From contig NZ_BLXZ01000002.1 in assembly GCF_014193675.1 (NCBI RefSeq), forward strand, positions 682,001 through 746,000: 64,000 bases of DNA, read 5' to 3'. Below the pieces are notes generated by a model. The model made no database searches. It saw only the letters and a list, made by a program, of their open reading frames with translations, and was not told where the DNA came from. Position 1 is the stretch's first letter, and each line of letters begins with the position of its first letter. The translations under genes were made by a program, and so were the position numbers. Positions 31,954 through 42,010 of this stretch are shown here, piece after piece. This DNA is from Geomonas limicola (GTDB lineage Bacteria > Desulfobacterota > Desulfuromonadia > Geobacterales > Geobacteraceae).

Positions 31954-33096
31954 ATGAAAACAGCCGTATCGAAGAAGTTAAGCAGCTTGCCAAGCAGGTA
32001 TCGCATAGCACTCCTCATGGGATTATTGGTTGTTATTGCCTTCGGCGTTGTTTTTGGAAAAGAACAGAAACCACTGCCTGCTGATGCGGCCCATCCTCGT
32101 ATGGTCCGCGCCTTTACGGTGGGGTCTGCCGGGAGTTACTCGATGGAATATACCGGAGTGATTCACGCTCGCACGGAAAGCGATCTCGGTTTTCGCGTGC
32201 CCGGCAAGATTATAGAGAAACTCGTCAAGGCAGGAGAACACGTCAAACGCGGACAGGCTCTGATGCAACTTGATCCAACAGACCTGCGTCTGGCCACAAC
32301 AGCGGCCAGAGAGGCGGTCGAAGCGGCCCGGGCACAGAACAAACGCGCCCTCGCCGATGAACTGCGCCAACGTGGGCTCGTCGCTATGAAAGCGGTATCG
32401 GTACAGGAATACGAACAGGCCAAATCAGCAGCAGACGCAACAACCGCACAACTAAATTCGGCTATTGCGTACTCGAAACAACTGGAAAACCAGGCTAGCT
32501 ACGCCGTTCTCCGGGCCGATGGAGATGGCATCGTCACAGAGACCCTTGCCGATGTCGGACAGGTCGTGGGTGCGGGCACTGTGGTGGTTCGCCTCGCTCA
32601 GGACGGTGCACGCGAAGCAGTGGTCAACCTTCCCGAGGGGAATGAGAAACTTGCAGGATCTATGGCCATCGCCTCCCTTTATGCCGATCCGGCTCAGAGC
32701 TTCACTGCTAGGCTGCGCGAATTATCCGCTATGGCCGACCCTCTCACCCGAACCTACCAGGCACGCTACACACTGGGTGGTGTCGGGGCAAGCGCTCCTC
32801 TCGGTGCCACAGTGACGATTCACCTGGATGGAGAGATCGCCCGTGGCACGATGCAGCAGTTCACGATTCCGGTAGGCGCACTGTATGACGGCGGCACCGG
32901 CACGAGTGTGTGGGTGATTAATTCCAATACCTCGACATTATCGCGACGACCGGTCGAGGTGGCGAAGCTCGGCAGTGAGACAGCGCTGGTGAGCAAGGGC
33001 CTCAGGCCGGGAGAGCAAATTCTCGCGCTCGGTGCTCACCTCGTCAAGGAAGGGGAAAAAGTAACTATCCTCTCCGTCCCGGCGAAGGAGCAGTAA
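31954..33096 (+). CDS. RND efflux periplasmic adaptor subunit (membrane-fusion protein)
   Basis: 380 aa. An N-terminal membrane segment (IALLMGLLVVIAFGVVF, about 20-36) anchors it in the inner membrane; GVIHARTESDLGFRVPGKI and VKRGQALMQLDPTDL are the biotinyl-lipoyl-like half-motifs, separated by a coiled hairpin (about 105-175), then the beta-barrel YADPAQSFTARLRELSAMAD. It links the pump at 33099 to the outer-membrane channel at 36176. Only two bases separate its stop from the pump gene, so these are one operon under operator copy 3. Confidence 0.93.
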   Translation: MKTAVSKKLSSLPSRYRIALLMGLLVVIAFGVVFGKEQKPLPADAAHPRMVRAFTVGSAGSYSMEYTGVIHARTESDLGFRVPGKIIEKLVKAGEHVKRGQALMQLDPTDLRLATTAAREAVEAARAQNKRALADELRQRGLVAMKAVSVQEYEQAKSAADATTAQLNSAIAYSKQLENQASYAVLRADGDGIVTETLADVGQVVGAGTVVVRLAQDGAREAVVNLPEGNEKLAGSMAIASLYADPAQSFTARLRELSAMADPLTRTYQARYTLGGVGASAPLGATVTIHLDGEIARGTMQQFTIPVGALYDGGTGTSVWVINSNTSTLSRRPVEVAKLGSETALVSKGLRPGEQILALGAHLVKEGEKVTILSVPAKEQ

Positions 33097-33098
33097 AC

Positions 33099-36000
33099 AT
33101 GACCCACTTCAATCTATCCGCGTTCGCAGTCCGCGAACGCGCCATTACCCTGTTTTTGATTATTGCCGTCATGGCGGCCGGTGTATATGCCTTCCTGCAC
33201 CTGGGACGTGCGGAAGACCCCAAGTTCACAGTGAAAACCATGACGGTAACAGCCCTGTGGCCTGGGGCCACCGCACGGGAAATGCAGGAGCAGGTGGCAG
33301 ATCGGCTGGAGAAACGTCTCCAGGAGCTTGAGTATTACGACCGGGTGGAAACCGTCGCTTCCCCCGGAATGATCTTGATGAAACTCTATCTGAAAGACAC
33401 TACGGCTCCCAAGGACGTTCCGGAGGAATTCTACCAGGCACGAAAAAAGCTGGGTGACGAAAAGATCCGTCTGCCGCAGGGCGTGATCGGCCCGATTCTG
33501 AACGACGAGTTTTCCGATGTGTATTTCTCCATGTACTCGCTGTCGGCAAAGGGGCTGCCCCACCGCCAGCTCGTGCTTGAGGCGGAAGCGCTTCGCCAGC
33601 GTTTTTCCCGGATAGACGGCGTGGAGAAAGTCACCATTCTTGGCGAGCAGGATCCGAAAATCTATGTCGAGATTTCCTATAAACGTCTGGCAACGCTTGG
33701 CGTAAAGGCGACCGATTTGTTTCGTGCCTTGCAAACCCAAAACGATGTGACTCCTTCAGGCTTTGTGGATACGGCTGGACCGCGTGTCTATCTGCGGCTC
33801 GACGGCGCCCTCAACGGAGTGGAAGCCGTCAAGGCGATTCCGGTGGCAAGCGGCGGAAAACTGCTGAAAATCGGCGATGTGGCCGAGGTGATCCGAGGGT
33901 ATGAAGATCCGGCTTCAAAGCAGATACGTAACCAGGGAGAGCCTTCGCTCGTCCTGGCCCTGGTGATGAAAAAAGGCTTCAACGGTCTAACTCTGGGCAA
34001 CCTGCTGAAAGCCGAAGAGACGGCAATTCGCAAGGAACTGCCCGTTGGTTTGACGCTGTCAAAGGTATCGGATCAGTCCCACGTCATTTCCGAGGCCATT
34101 GGCGAATTCATGCTCAAATTCGTGGTTGCCCTTGCCGTTGTCATTGTGGTGAGCCTGGCAACGATGGGGTTCCGGGTCGGAATCGTCGTGGCTGCCGCTG
34201 TGCCGCTTACCCTTGCCGCCGTGTTCGTCATCATGCTGATCACTGGCAGGGATTTTGACCGAATCACCCTGGGGGCGTTGATCATTTCGCTGGGACTGCT
34301 GGTGGACGACGCCATCATCGCCATTGAGATGATGGTGGTCAAAATGGAACAGGACTGGGATCGAATCGAGGCAGCGACCTTTGCCTGGATATCGACGGCC
34401 GGCCCCATGCTTTCCGGCACATTGGTTACCATAGTCGGCTTCCTGCCGGTCGGCTTTGCCAAATCAACGGCAGGCGAATATGCGGGCAACATATTCTGGG
34501 TAGTGGCATTCGCATTGATCACCTCGTGGTTTGTTGCCGTCATCTTTACCCCCTATCTGGGCGTCAAGCTCCTGCCCAATATCAAGCCGATTGCGGGAGG
34601 TCATGAAGCCATTTATAACACGCCGAACTACCGGCGGCTTCGCCATATGGTGCGGCTGGTGGTCGATCATAAATGGATCGCTGCCGGGGTTACCGTTGTG
34701 CTTTTTATGTTGTCCGTGGTCGGCATGGGGTTTGTTGAAAAACAGTTTTTCCCCAACTCGGATCGCCCGGAATTGACGGTCGACGTCAACCTTCCTCCGG
34801 GCAGCGCCTTTGCCGCCACCGATAAAACCGCGAAAAACATCGAAAAAGCGATTATGGCCGAGCCGGAGGCCAGCCTGGTCACCAGTTATATCGGCCAGGG
34901 TATGCCACGCTTCATATTGCCGACGAATCCGGAACTGCCCAACCCGGCCTATGCCCAGATCGTGGTGCTGACCCAAAGCTCGGCAGCGCGTGATGCGCTC
35001 AAGAAAAAGCTGCGCACGCGCGTTGACCAGGGTGCGTTTCCGGAAGCGCGGGTGAGAGTGAAACAGTTCGTGTTCGGCCCGCCCGTGCCTTTTCCGGTGC
35101 TCTTCCGCATCATGGGGCCGGACCCGAACGAACTGCGCCGGATTGCTCGTGAGGCAAAAGCTATCATGATGGGAAATCCGAACGTGCGTGATGTACATCT
35201 GGATTGGGGCGAGTTGACTCCGAGCCAGCGTCTGGTGCTTGACCAGGATCGTCTGCGCCTGCTCGGCCTTACGCCGCAGGAAACCGGGCTTCAATTACAG
35301 GCTATTTTAAACGGTGCGCCCACCACGCAGATGCGGGACGGTATCCGCTCGGTCGATGTCGTAGTTCGCGCTCCCGGTTCCGAACGCCACAGCCTGGAAA
35401 ACCTGGCCAATGTTTCCCTGACAACCAGAGACGGGCGCGCGATCCCGTTGTCGCAACTGGCACATTTTGAATCCCGTATGGAAGATCCGCTACTGAAACG
35501 TTACAACCGCGAACCGTATATCTCTGTTCAGGCGGATGCTGTCGACGGAGTTCAACCACCGGATGTAACGGCCCAGATTCTTCCCAAGCTGGCAAAGCTG
35601 AAGGCATCCCTTCCCGTGGGATACCGCATAGAAACAGGTGGCTCCGTGGAAGAGAGCAAGAAGGCCGATACGGCGCTTGGCAAGCTTTTCCCTCTAATGG
35701 TGCTGCTTATGCTGGTAATCATCATGATTCAGGTGAGGTCGTTTGCGGCTATGTTTCTGGTGTTTGCCACGGCTCCGCTTGGCCTGGTGGGGGCTGTGCC
35801 GACCATGCTCCTATTCCATCAGCCGTTCGGCTTCAATGCAATTCTGGGATTGATCGGGCTGGCGGGCATCATTATGCGCAACACGCTGATTCTCGTCGAT
35901 CAGATCAAGCAAGACCAGAAAGCGGGACTGGGCGATTACGATGCCATCGTGGAATCAACCGTACGCCGGGCTCGACCGGTCGTTCTGACCGCCGTGGCTG

Positions 36001-36194
36001 CCATGCTTGCCTTTATTCCGCTGACGTTTTCCAGCTTCTGGGGATCAATGGCCTATGTGCTGATCGGCGGAGTCGGGGTCGGTACGATTCTGACCCTGCT
36101 CTTCCTGCCGGCGCTCTACGCAATCTGTTTCAAAGTAAAGCATCCCCAAACCGGCGCAGAGGAAGGAGGACGTGCATGTTCCGTAGAACTGTAA
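33099..36194 (+). CDS. RND efflux pump, inner-membrane permease
   Basis: 1031 aa, the standard length of an HAE1/AcrB-type pump with 12 membrane helices and two large periplasmic loops. ITLGALIISLGLLVDDAIIAIEMM is the conserved helix-4 segment with the proton-relay acidic pair (DD); GLIGLAGIIMRNTLILVDQI is the matching helix-10 region. N-terminal AFAVRERAITLFLIIAVMAAG is closer to the MexK/cation-independent organic-compound subgroup than to AcrB itself. Proton-driven export of hydrophobic compounds; substrate unknown. The end overlaps the outer-membrane gene by 19 bases. Confidence 0.94.
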   Translation: MTHFNLSAFAVRERAITLFLIIAVMAAGVYAFLHLGRAEDPKFTVKTMTVTALWPGATAREMQEQVADRLEKRLQELEYYDRVETVASPGMILMKLYLKDTTAPKDVPEEFYQARKKLGDEKIRLPQGVIGPILNDEFSDVYFSMYSLSAKGLPHRQLVLEAEALRQRFSRIDGVEKVTILGEQDPKIYVEISYKRLATLGVKATDLFRALQTQNDVTPSGFVDTAGPRVYLRLDGALNGVEAVKAIPVASGGKLLKIGDVAEVIRGYEDPASKQIRNQGEPSLVLALVMKKGFNGLTLGNLLKAEETAIRKELPVGLTLSKVSDQSHVISEAIGEFMLKFVVALAVVIVVSLATMGFRVGIVVAAAVPLTLAAVFVIMLITGRDFDRITLGALIISLGLLVDDAIIAIEMMVVKMEQDWDRIEAATFAWISTAGPMLSGTLVTIVGFLPVGFAKSTAGEYAGNIFWVVAFALITSWFVAVIFTPYLGVKLLPNIKPIAGGHEAIYNTPNYRRLRHMVRLVVDHKWIAAGVTVVLFMLSVVGMGFVEKQFFPNSDRPELTVDVNLPPGSAFAATDKTAKNIEKAIMAEPEASLVTSYIGQGMPRFILPTNPELPNPAYAQIVVLTQSSAARDALKKKLRTRVDQGAFPEARVRVKQFVFGPPVPFPVLFRIMGPDPNELRRIAREAKAIMMGNPNVRDVHLDWGELTPSQRLVLDQDRLRLLGLTPQETGLQLQAILNGAPTTQMRDGIRSVDVVVRAPGSERHSLENLANVSLTTRDGRAIPLSQLAHFESRMEDPLLKRYNREPYISVQADAVDGVQPPDVTAQILPKLAKLKASLPVGYRIETGGSVEESKKADTALGKLFPLMVLLMLVIIMIQVRSFAAMFLVFATAPLGLVGAVPTMLLFHQPFGFNAILGLIGLAGIIMRNTLILVDQIKQDQKAGLGDYDAIVESTVRRARPVVLTAVAAMLAFIPLTFSSFWGSMAYVLIGGVGVGTILTLLFLPALYAICFKVKHPQTGAEEGGRACSVEL

Positions 36195-37588
36195 TCCTGA
36201 GCATCGTCATCGTCTGCCTGGCCGGTTGCAGCAGCATGGCACCCAACTACAGACGGCCCGAAGCGCCGGTGGCAGCCGCCTGGCCCACCGGCCCGGCCTA
36301 CAAGAACAACACCTCGGTGTCCGGCAAAGCGGTTGCCACAGATCTGAAGTGGCGCAATTTTTTCGTCGGGCCGCAACTGCAAAAGCTGATCGGTCTCGCC
36401 TTGGCCAATAACCGTGACCTCCGCGTGGCTGCGCTGAACGTGGAAAAATCGCGAGCCCAGTTCCGGATACAGAGGGCCGATATGTTGCCGACTGTCGCTG
36501 CCGCCGGCAGTGGCGCGGTGCAGCGGCTCCCGGCGGCTGTATCCCCCAGCGGGCAAGACATGATTGCCCGTAACTACAACCTGAGCCTTGGGTTGAGCAG
36601 CTACGAGATCGATCTGTTCGGCCGCGTCCAGAGTCTGAAAGATCAGGCCCTGGAGCAGTATCTCGCCACCGAACAGGCGCGCAAGAGCGTTCAGATCAGC
36701 CTGGTAGCCGAGGTGGCCAACAACTATCTTGCCCTGGCCGCCGATAGGGAACGGCTGAAACTGGCTCTTGACACCCTTGAAAGTCAACAGGCTTCCTACC
36801 GGCTGGTCCAGAGCCGCTTTACCGCCGGAGCCTCGTCGGAACTGGACCTGCGGCAGGCCCAGACCGGCGTTGAAACAGCCAGGGTGGATGTAGCACGTTA
36901 CACCACCCTGGTAGCCCAGGAGGAAAACTTGCTGACCCTGGTTGTTGGCGATCAGGTTCCGACTGAGCTCTTGCCCACCGGATTCGATGCTGTGGGAACT
37001 CTGCGGGAACTGGCGGCCGGAGTGCCGTCCGAGGTGCTCCAGCGTCGTCCGGATGTCATGCAGGCCGAACTGCTTTTGAAGGCTGCCAACGCCAACATCG
37101 GAGCGGCCCGGGCCGCCTTCTTTCCGCGTATCACCCTGAATACCAGCATTGGAACATCCAGCGATCAACTGACCGGACTGTTCTCGCCCGGCTCCCTTGC
37201 CTGGGGATTTGCCCCGCAGTTCACCCTGCCGATTTTCGATTACGGCAGGAACACGGCTGGCCTGACAGCGGCCGAGCTCGACCGGGATATTTATCTGACC
37301 CGTTATGAAAAGGTGATCCAGAACGCCTTTCGGGAAGTAGCCGACGCTCTGGCCCAAAACGGGACGGTGGGAGAACAGCTACAGGCGCAACAGTCGCTCA
37401 CCGAAGCCACCTCCGAGAGCTACCGGCTGTCACGGGCACGCTATGACAGCGGCTACAGCAGCTATCTGAACGTACTGGATTCGCAGCGCTCGCTGTACGG
37501 CGCCCAGCTGGGGCTGATCAGCGTCGTCTTTGCACGGCTCGCCAATCAGATCACGCTCTACAAAGTGCTGGGTGGAGGAAGCGAGTAG
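36176..37588 (+). CDS. outer-membrane efflux lipoprotein (NodT/OprM family)
   Basis: 470 aa. A lipoprotein signal with lipobox LAGC (Cys at about 18) starts the protein, followed by the OprM-type mature start YRRPEAPVAAAWP and two outer_membrane_efflux (TolC-like) repeats, about 60-250 and 270-460, with VPSEVLQRRPDVMQAE at the hinge and SYLNVLDSQRSLYGAQL near the end. It completes the tripartite pump. An AGGAGG ribosome site lies inside the end of the pump gene. Confidence 0.94.
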   Translation: MFRRTVILSIVIVCLAGCSSMAPNYRRPEAPVAAAWPTGPAYKNNTSVSGKAVATDLKWRNFFVGPQLQKLIGLALANNRDLRVAALNVEKSRAQFRIQRADMLPTVAAAGSGAVQRLPAAVSPSGQDMIARNYNLSLGLSSYEIDLFGRVQSLKDQALEQYLATEQARKSVQISLVAEVANNYLALAADRERLKLALDTLESQQASYRLVQSRFTAGASSELDLRQAQTGVETARVDVARYTTLVAQEENLLTLVVGDQVPTELLPTGFDAVGTLRELAAGVPSEVLQRRPDVMQAELLLKAANANIGAARAAFFPRITLNTSIGTSSDQLTGLFSPGSLAWGFAPQFTLPIFDYGRNTAGLTAAELDRDIYLTRYEKVIQNAFREVADALAQNGTVGEQLQAQQSLTEATSESYRLSRARYDSGYSSYLNVLDSQRSLYGAQLGLISVVFARLANQITLYKVLGGGSE

Positions 37589-37720
37589 AGTAGTAACTAC
37601 AAATTCAGGGCGGTAACCACACGCGTCAGCTGCATTGATACGTTTTATCCAAAATAAACAAAAGGGCAGCAAATCCTTTAGAGCCGCAGTTTCACATCTT
37701 CTAGGTACAAAGGAGCTAAA

Positions 37721-38794
37721 ATGAAGACTCTGTTCGATCCAATCACCATTGCCGGAATGAAGCTAAAAAACCGTATTGTCCGTTCCGCCACCTACGACGG
37801 TTTTTCCGACCAGCAAGGGCGCCCGACGGCGAGGCTCTACAAGGTTTACGAGGATCTTGCCAAAGGAGGAGTGGGAGCCATGATCACTGGCCTTACCTCG
37901 GTAAGCGACTCGGAACCGCTTGAGAGCGGCCAGATGTCCATCCGTGACGATTCTTTCATCCCCGATTATAGGATCATGACTAATGCGGTACACAAGCACG
38001 GAGCCGCAATCATCCTACAGCTCGCCTGCATAGGGTCCCAGAGCTACCACGACGCTGGGGAAAAACCGGTTTGGGGTCCCAGTGCCGTCGAAGACCTCGT
38101 CTTTAACAAGACGCCTCGGGAAATGGGCCGGGAAGAGATCGCCCGCATGCAGGCGGACTTCGCGATGGGGGCAAGCAGAGCAAAACAGGCCGGATTCGAC
38201 GCGGTGCAACTCCACTTAGCTCACGGGTATCTGCTGAGCAGGTTCCTGACCCCCTACTACAATCGACGCAGCGACGAGTACGGCGGCTCCATAGAGAACA
38301 GGGGGCGTGCGATTTTTGAAACCTGCCGTGCAGTACGCGAGAAGGTGGGACCGTCGTTCCCGGTTCTGGTCAAGATCAACAGTGAAGACTTCATAGAGCA
38401 AGGGATGACCTTCGAGGAGTGCCGATTCATCTGCAAAGGACTTGTCACCCTGGGGATTGACGCCATCGAGGTTAGCGGAGGGTATGTGTCGTCACCGCCA
38501 AGCATGGGGCCGTGCCGAAAGGAAAATGAGTATTTTGGTGTGTATGCGGAGCAACTTGCCCTGGAACTCCCGATTCCGGTGATTGCGGTTGGGGGGAACC
38601 GCGACTTCGACGCCATGACCAGGATTGTCCGGGAAAGCGGGGTTTCGGCAGTTTCCCTGTCCCGACCGCTGATCCGCGAGCCCAACCTGGTTGAGCGCTG
38701 GAAGGGAGGGGACTACGGTCGTGCGCTGTGCATTTCCTGCAACAAATGCTTCAAGCCAAATGGGACTGCTTGCGTGTTTAACAGGGAATCTTAG
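37721..38794 (+). CDS. Old Yellow Enzyme-family NADH:flavin oxidoreductase
   Basis: 357 aa FMN-dependent TIM barrel. KLKNRIVRSATYDGFSDQQG, the substrate-anion pocket LHLAHGYLLSRFLTPYYNRR, SDEYGGSIENRGR and the phosphate-binding AVGGNRDFD are clear. The tail CISCNKCFKPNGTACVFN retains cysteine pairs as in bacterial enoate reductases with a former Fe-S site, but the enzyme ends before any further domain. OYEs reduce activated alkenes, quinones and nitro esters. In E. coli the gene under NemR is an OYE (nemA), which fits the NemR-like regulator at 30925. AAGGAG precedes the ATG. Confidence 0.92.
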   Translation: MKTLFDPITIAGMKLKNRIVRSATYDGFSDQQGRPTARLYKVYEDLAKGGVGAMITGLTSVSDSEPLESGQMSIRDDSFIPDYRIMTNAVHKHGAAIILQLACIGSQSYHDAGEKPVWGPSAVEDLVFNKTPREMGREEIARMQADFAMGASRAKQAGFDAVQLHLAHGYLLSRFLTPYYNRRSDEYGGSIENRGRAIFETCRAVREKVGPSFPVLVKINSEDFIEQGMTFEECRFICKGLVTLGIDAIEVSGGYVSSPPSMGPCRKENEYFGVYAEQLALELPIPVIAVGGNRDFDAMTRIVRESGVSAVSLSRPLIREPNLVERWKGGDYGRALCISCNKCFKPNGTACVFNRES

Positions 38795-38886
38795 CGGTGG
38801 CTCTACCCTGCACCGACGAATATCTCCGCAACCTGGCTGAACTCAGTACCGTCTGCGGAATGAGTCCCTGCCCACGGGAGAACTAA

Positions 38887-39267
38887 ATGGATCAGATCAA
38901 AATTGGAGGAAATATCGAATTCGCTGTGGTGGAACAAACACCTGAGAAGGTTGTTGCCGAAATGCCCATTCAACCGGGCATTTTAAATCCCTATGGCTCG
39001 GTCTATGCGGGTGCAATCCTGTGGTTTGCGGATGTCACCGCCACAATATTGGTGTTGGGACCCTCACGTCCAACCGAGGGCATGGTCGGTTTTCCTCTTT
39101 GCATAACGCTGAACGCGAACTTTACCGGCAACCAGAAAGTCGGGACGATGCGGGCTGTCGCTACTTTTGTCAAGAGGAGCAAAAAGGTCAACGTCGTGCG
39201 CACTACCGTCTTAGGAAAAAGCGACCGGTTGATTGCCGATGTGATAACGAACCATGTGCCGGCATAG
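38887..39267 (+). CDS. PaaI-type hotdog-fold thioesterase
   Basis: 126 aa. NPYGSVYAGAILWFADVTAT is the central helix and active-site segment of PaaI-family acyl-CoA thioesterases, although the usual HGG is replaced by YGS followed by AGA; VGFPLCITLNANFTGNQKVGTM completes the fold. GGGAGAAC lies upstream. It sits between the OYE and an SDR, probably in the same transcript. Substrate unknown; the altered active-site start could lower or change activity. Confidence 0.82.
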   Translation: MDQIKIGGNIEFAVVEQTPEKVVAEMPIQPGILNPYGSVYAGAILWFADVTATILVLGPSRPTEGMVGFPLCITLNANFTGNQKVGTMRAVATFVKRSKKVNVVRTTVLGKSDRLIADVITNHVPA

Positions 39268-39413
39268 TCCACGGACAACTTTAAGTCGGGCATCCAGCAT
39301 CGGCGATTGCTCGCGGTGTACGCGGCAGTTCAATCAGACAAATAAACTTTCAACCTCGAATGGACGGTGGAATTTGCACACGTTCCAAACACACCAAAAA
39401 GAAAGGACACATC

Positions 39414-40172
39414 ATGCAACTGAACAACAACACGATATTTATCACAGGCGGCGCTTCCGGGATCGGTCGAAGTCTTGCCGAGGCATTCCACAAGCTGGGT
39501 AACAAAGTCATCATCGCGGGTCGCCGCAAGGCTTTGCTCGACGAGGTCACTGCGGCCAATCCCGGCATGGAGGCCCTAGAGCTGAATGTGGCCGATCCGG
39601 TCAGCATCCATGCCGTGGCTCAAGCCCTGATCGCTCGTTACCCGACTCTTAATGTGCTAGTCAACAATGCGGGTATCATGCCCTTTGACGACGCGGGGGG
39701 GCAAATTGACGAAACGGTTTCGCGACGCCTGATCGATACCAACCTGCTGGGGCCGATCTGGCTGGCTTCGGCGCTGATCGAACATCTAAAGCGACAGCCT
39801 CGCGCCACGATTATCTATAATACCTCGATCTTGGCCTATGTTCCGTTGGCTCCATCTGCGGTTTATTCCGCGACCAAGGCGGCCCTGCATTCCTATGCAT
39901 TGTCTCAACGATTCATGCTGCGCGACACGAATGTGACCGTTCAGGAAATCGCACCACCCTGGGTGAACACTGATCTGATCAAAAAAAGTGACGATCCCCG
40001 CGCCATGCCGATCGATGTCTTCGTTGCCGAAACCATGCTGGGGTTGGCAACAGAAATTCCGGAAGTAATAGTAGATGCTGTCAGTATGTTGCGATCAAAT
40101 CCCGGCCCTGGCGAACATGCGCTGATCAACAGCTTCAATGCGGACATGATTGCCAATCCGCCGCCCATGTAA
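39414..40172 (+). CDS. SDR-family oxidoreductase, DltE-like
   Basis: 252 aa from ATG 39414 (GAAAGGA upstream; an in-frame ATG 54 bases earlier lacks a ribosome site). TGGASGIGRSLAEAF is the classical TGxxxGxG cofactor loop; VLVNNAGIMPFDD, YNTSILAYVPLAPSAVYSATKAAL with the Ser/YxxxK catalytic residues, and APPWVNTDL are present. Members are often annotated DltE-like but act on unknown carbonyls. Last gene of the redox part of the cargo. Confidence 0.9.
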   Translation: MQLNNNTIFITGGASGIGRSLAEAFHKLGNKVIIAGRRKALLDEVTAANPGMEALELNVADPVSIHAVAQALIARYPTLNVLVNNAGIMPFDDAGGQIDETVSRRLIDTNLLGPIWLASALIEHLKRQPRATIIYNTSILAYVPLAPSAVYSATKAALHSYALSQRFMLRDTNVTVQEIAPPWVNTDLIKKSDDPRAMPIDVFVAETMLGLATEIPEVIVDAVSMLRSNPGPGEHALINSFNADMIANPPPM

Positions 40173-40282
40173 GTCTGGCTATGAAAACAGGCTTCGATGG
40201 AAGCTAAGCTGAAACAAGGCAAAGGGAAGGGACGTGCCTTTAACTCGATGAATTTGAAATGGTGAATATTAGGTTGGGAAAC

Positions 40283-40329
40283 CAACGGCAGCCGCTACGC
40301 TCGGGATACTAGCGTAGCGGCTGCCGTTG
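40283..40329. repeat. perfect 19-bp-stem hairpin at the cargo-module boundary
   Basis: CAACGGCAGCCGCTACGCT (40283-40301) pairs completely with 40311-40329 across a nine-base loop. It stands between convergent genes (SDR ending 40172, DUF6527-like gene ending 40344), but neither side has a T run. It may be a bidirectional stop, or an unrelated palindrome left by recombination at the border of redox and defence cargo. Confidence 0.6.
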
Positions 40330-40343
40330 TCGTTAAGGGCTGG

Positions 40344-40634
40344 CTATGATCTACACCAGTCAACAAATCTGCGCCAGAGTCTCCGCAACAGTGACTCGGC
40401 CTCGATTTTTTGCGCCTTTTGCCAGTTTACTGCCGCGATGTAGGCATCCTTATCAGCTTTGTCCTTTGCTCTGACTCGCTCGATCTGGTGGTGCGAGAGC
40501 CGGCGTGCCCAAACCACTCGATCCTCTTTAATCCAGTAATGGGATTTACATGAAAAATTCCAATTCCCAATTGACGGAGTCAGAGAGATCAATTCTCCTG
40601 TCTTGACCTGACCGTCGGAAGTCTTTATCCTCAC
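40344..40634 (-). CDS. DUF6527-like protein, C-terminal half only
   Basis: 96 codons from GTG 40634. [19 protein letters not shown] and [16 protein letters not shown] resemble the C-terminal half of DUF6527 proteins, which I recall beside ubiquitin-like conjugation and other conflict systems. The N-terminal half with its cysteine-rich metal site is missing and a TAG lies two codons before the GTG, with no ribosome site, so this is probably a truncated remnant or a short variant. Only gene of the cargo besides araC and the 13.9-kb remnant on the minus strand; 77 bases divergent from the DUF4238 gene. Confidence 0.55.
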   Translation of the reverse strand: MRIKTSDGQVKTGELISLTPSIGNWNFSCKSHYWIKEDRVVWARRLSHHQIERVRAKDKADKDAYIAAVNWQKAQKIEAESLLRRLWRRFVDWCRS

Positions 40635-40711
40635 AAACTGCTACCGGTTCCTTGGGACAGAACCGGTTAGGCAGCATTCCCCTGATTTCAACTCACTCGT
40701 GGTGAAGCGGT

Positions 40712-41947
40712 ATGCCTGATTATCGCCGGAATCATTACGTACCGCAGTGGTACCAAAAACGCTTCCTGTCAAAAGGACAGCGTTTTTTCTATTTGGACAT
40801 GCGTCCAGACACGGTAGTGACTCCGACAGGGCATAGGTACCCACGAAATTCGCTGCATCAGTGGGGCCCGAATCTTTGTTTCTATCTCGATGATCTCTAC
40901 ACCACCCGCTTTGGGACCTTAGAATCAACCGAAATTGAGGAGAAGTTCTTTGGGAAAATAGATAATGCAGGGCGCAGTGCTGTAGAATATTTTTCCTCCT
41001 ACAACCACGACAGCGTTAGCTATGAAGCCTTGAGGACCATGTTGCCGTACATGTCGGTGCAGAAACTGCGGACCCCAAAGGGGCTGCAATATCTTTCAGA
41101 GATTGTAAGACTTAATGACAAAAATCAAGTTTTGTTTGCGCTCCAGGAGTGGCAGCAGATGCATTGTGCTCTTTGGATGGAATGTGTGTGGGCAGTTGCA
41201 GATGCCTCCTCCTCCCCCACAAAATTTATAGTAACGGACCATCCGGTAACTGTTTACAATAAAGACTGCTTTCCTTTGTCAAAATGGTGTAAGGGGTGTC
41301 ATGACCCTGCTATATGGCTTACTGCCACTCACACGCTGTTTCCTCTGGACTCTAATAAAATTTTGATCCTTACGAACCTGTCGTGGGTTCGCAATCCCTA
41401 CGGAAACCCAGTCCTGAAGAGACCAAACCCTCAGCTTTTCAGGCCGGCAGTTTTCAATTACACTCAAATTCAGGTTGGCCGACAGCTGGCAGAGCAGGAG
41501 GTCATAGAAATCAATTATGTTCTAAAAAAACGTGCGTGGAGGTATATCGCTGCGGCAGATAAAGAGTGGCTGTACCCGGAGCGCCGTCTCAGGACACAAC
41601 ATTGGGATAGGCTCGGGGGAGGTTATCTTTTTATGCCAGATCCCCGAGAAGTAAGCTTTTCCTCAGAGATTCTTTTCGGTTATGATGATAAGCGTGTTCA
41701 GGCTTTCGATGCCTACGGCCGTCGGCCTTGGCAACAAGACTATGACAAGAAAGAGGATCATGATCGAGAATGGGAAACTGCTGAGGCGTTTAAAGGTGAG
41801 TTCGCTAGGCTATTCGGCCGGAAACACAGGGGTAGGAGTAACCGATTTGGTGATTTTTACCGCGGTTGTGGAGAAGATAGTCCTACAATGTTCGAGTCGT
41901 ATTTAAAAGCAGAACATAGACATCAGAAACGACGGAAGAAAGGTTAA
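40712..41947 (+). CDS. DUF4238 protein, candidate defence component
   Basis: 411 aa. The N-terminal RRNHYVPQWYQKRFLSKGQ is the hallmark of DUF4238, followed by a mid-part FIVTDHPVTVYNK that recurs in the family. The C-terminal ~90 residues are charged (RR, DKKEDHDREWE, RKHRGRS) and not part of the usual domain. Function is unknown; members turn up in genomic islands. It is co-directional with the giant NTPase gene 63 bases downstream, so a two-gene unit is plausible. Codon use appears AT-richer than that of the redox module. Confidence 0.75.
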   Translation: MPDYRRNHYVPQWYQKRFLSKGQRFFYLDMRPDTVVTPTGHRYPRNSLHQWGPNLCFYLDDLYTTRFGTLESTEIEEKFFGKIDNAGRSAVEYFSSYNHDSVSYEALRTMLPYMSVQKLRTPKGLQYLSEIVRLNDKNQVLFALQEWQQMHCALWMECVWAVADASSSPTKFIVTDHPVTVYNKDCFPLSKWCKGCHDPAIWLTATHTLFPLDSNKILILTNLSWVRNPYGNPVLKRPNPQLFRPAVFNYTQIQVGRQLAEQEVIEINYVLKKRAWRYIAAADKEWLYPERRLRTQHWDRLGGGYLFMPDPREVSFSSEILFGYDDKRVQAFDAYGRRPWQQDYDKKEDHDREWETAEAFKGEFARLFGRKHRGRSNRFGDFYRGCGEDSPTMFESYLKAEHRHQKRRKKG

Positions 41948-42010
41948 CAAGGGGGCTCGTCCCCACAGGCGACGTAACCAAAAAAAGGTAATACAGAGGG
42001 ATACTTCATT

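Noticed and set aside
39337-39357. isolated TnsB-like site (AAATAAACTTTCAACC)
   Set aside because: It needs a one-base gap to fit, has no neighbours with 20-bp spacing, and such AT-rich matches are expected by chance.
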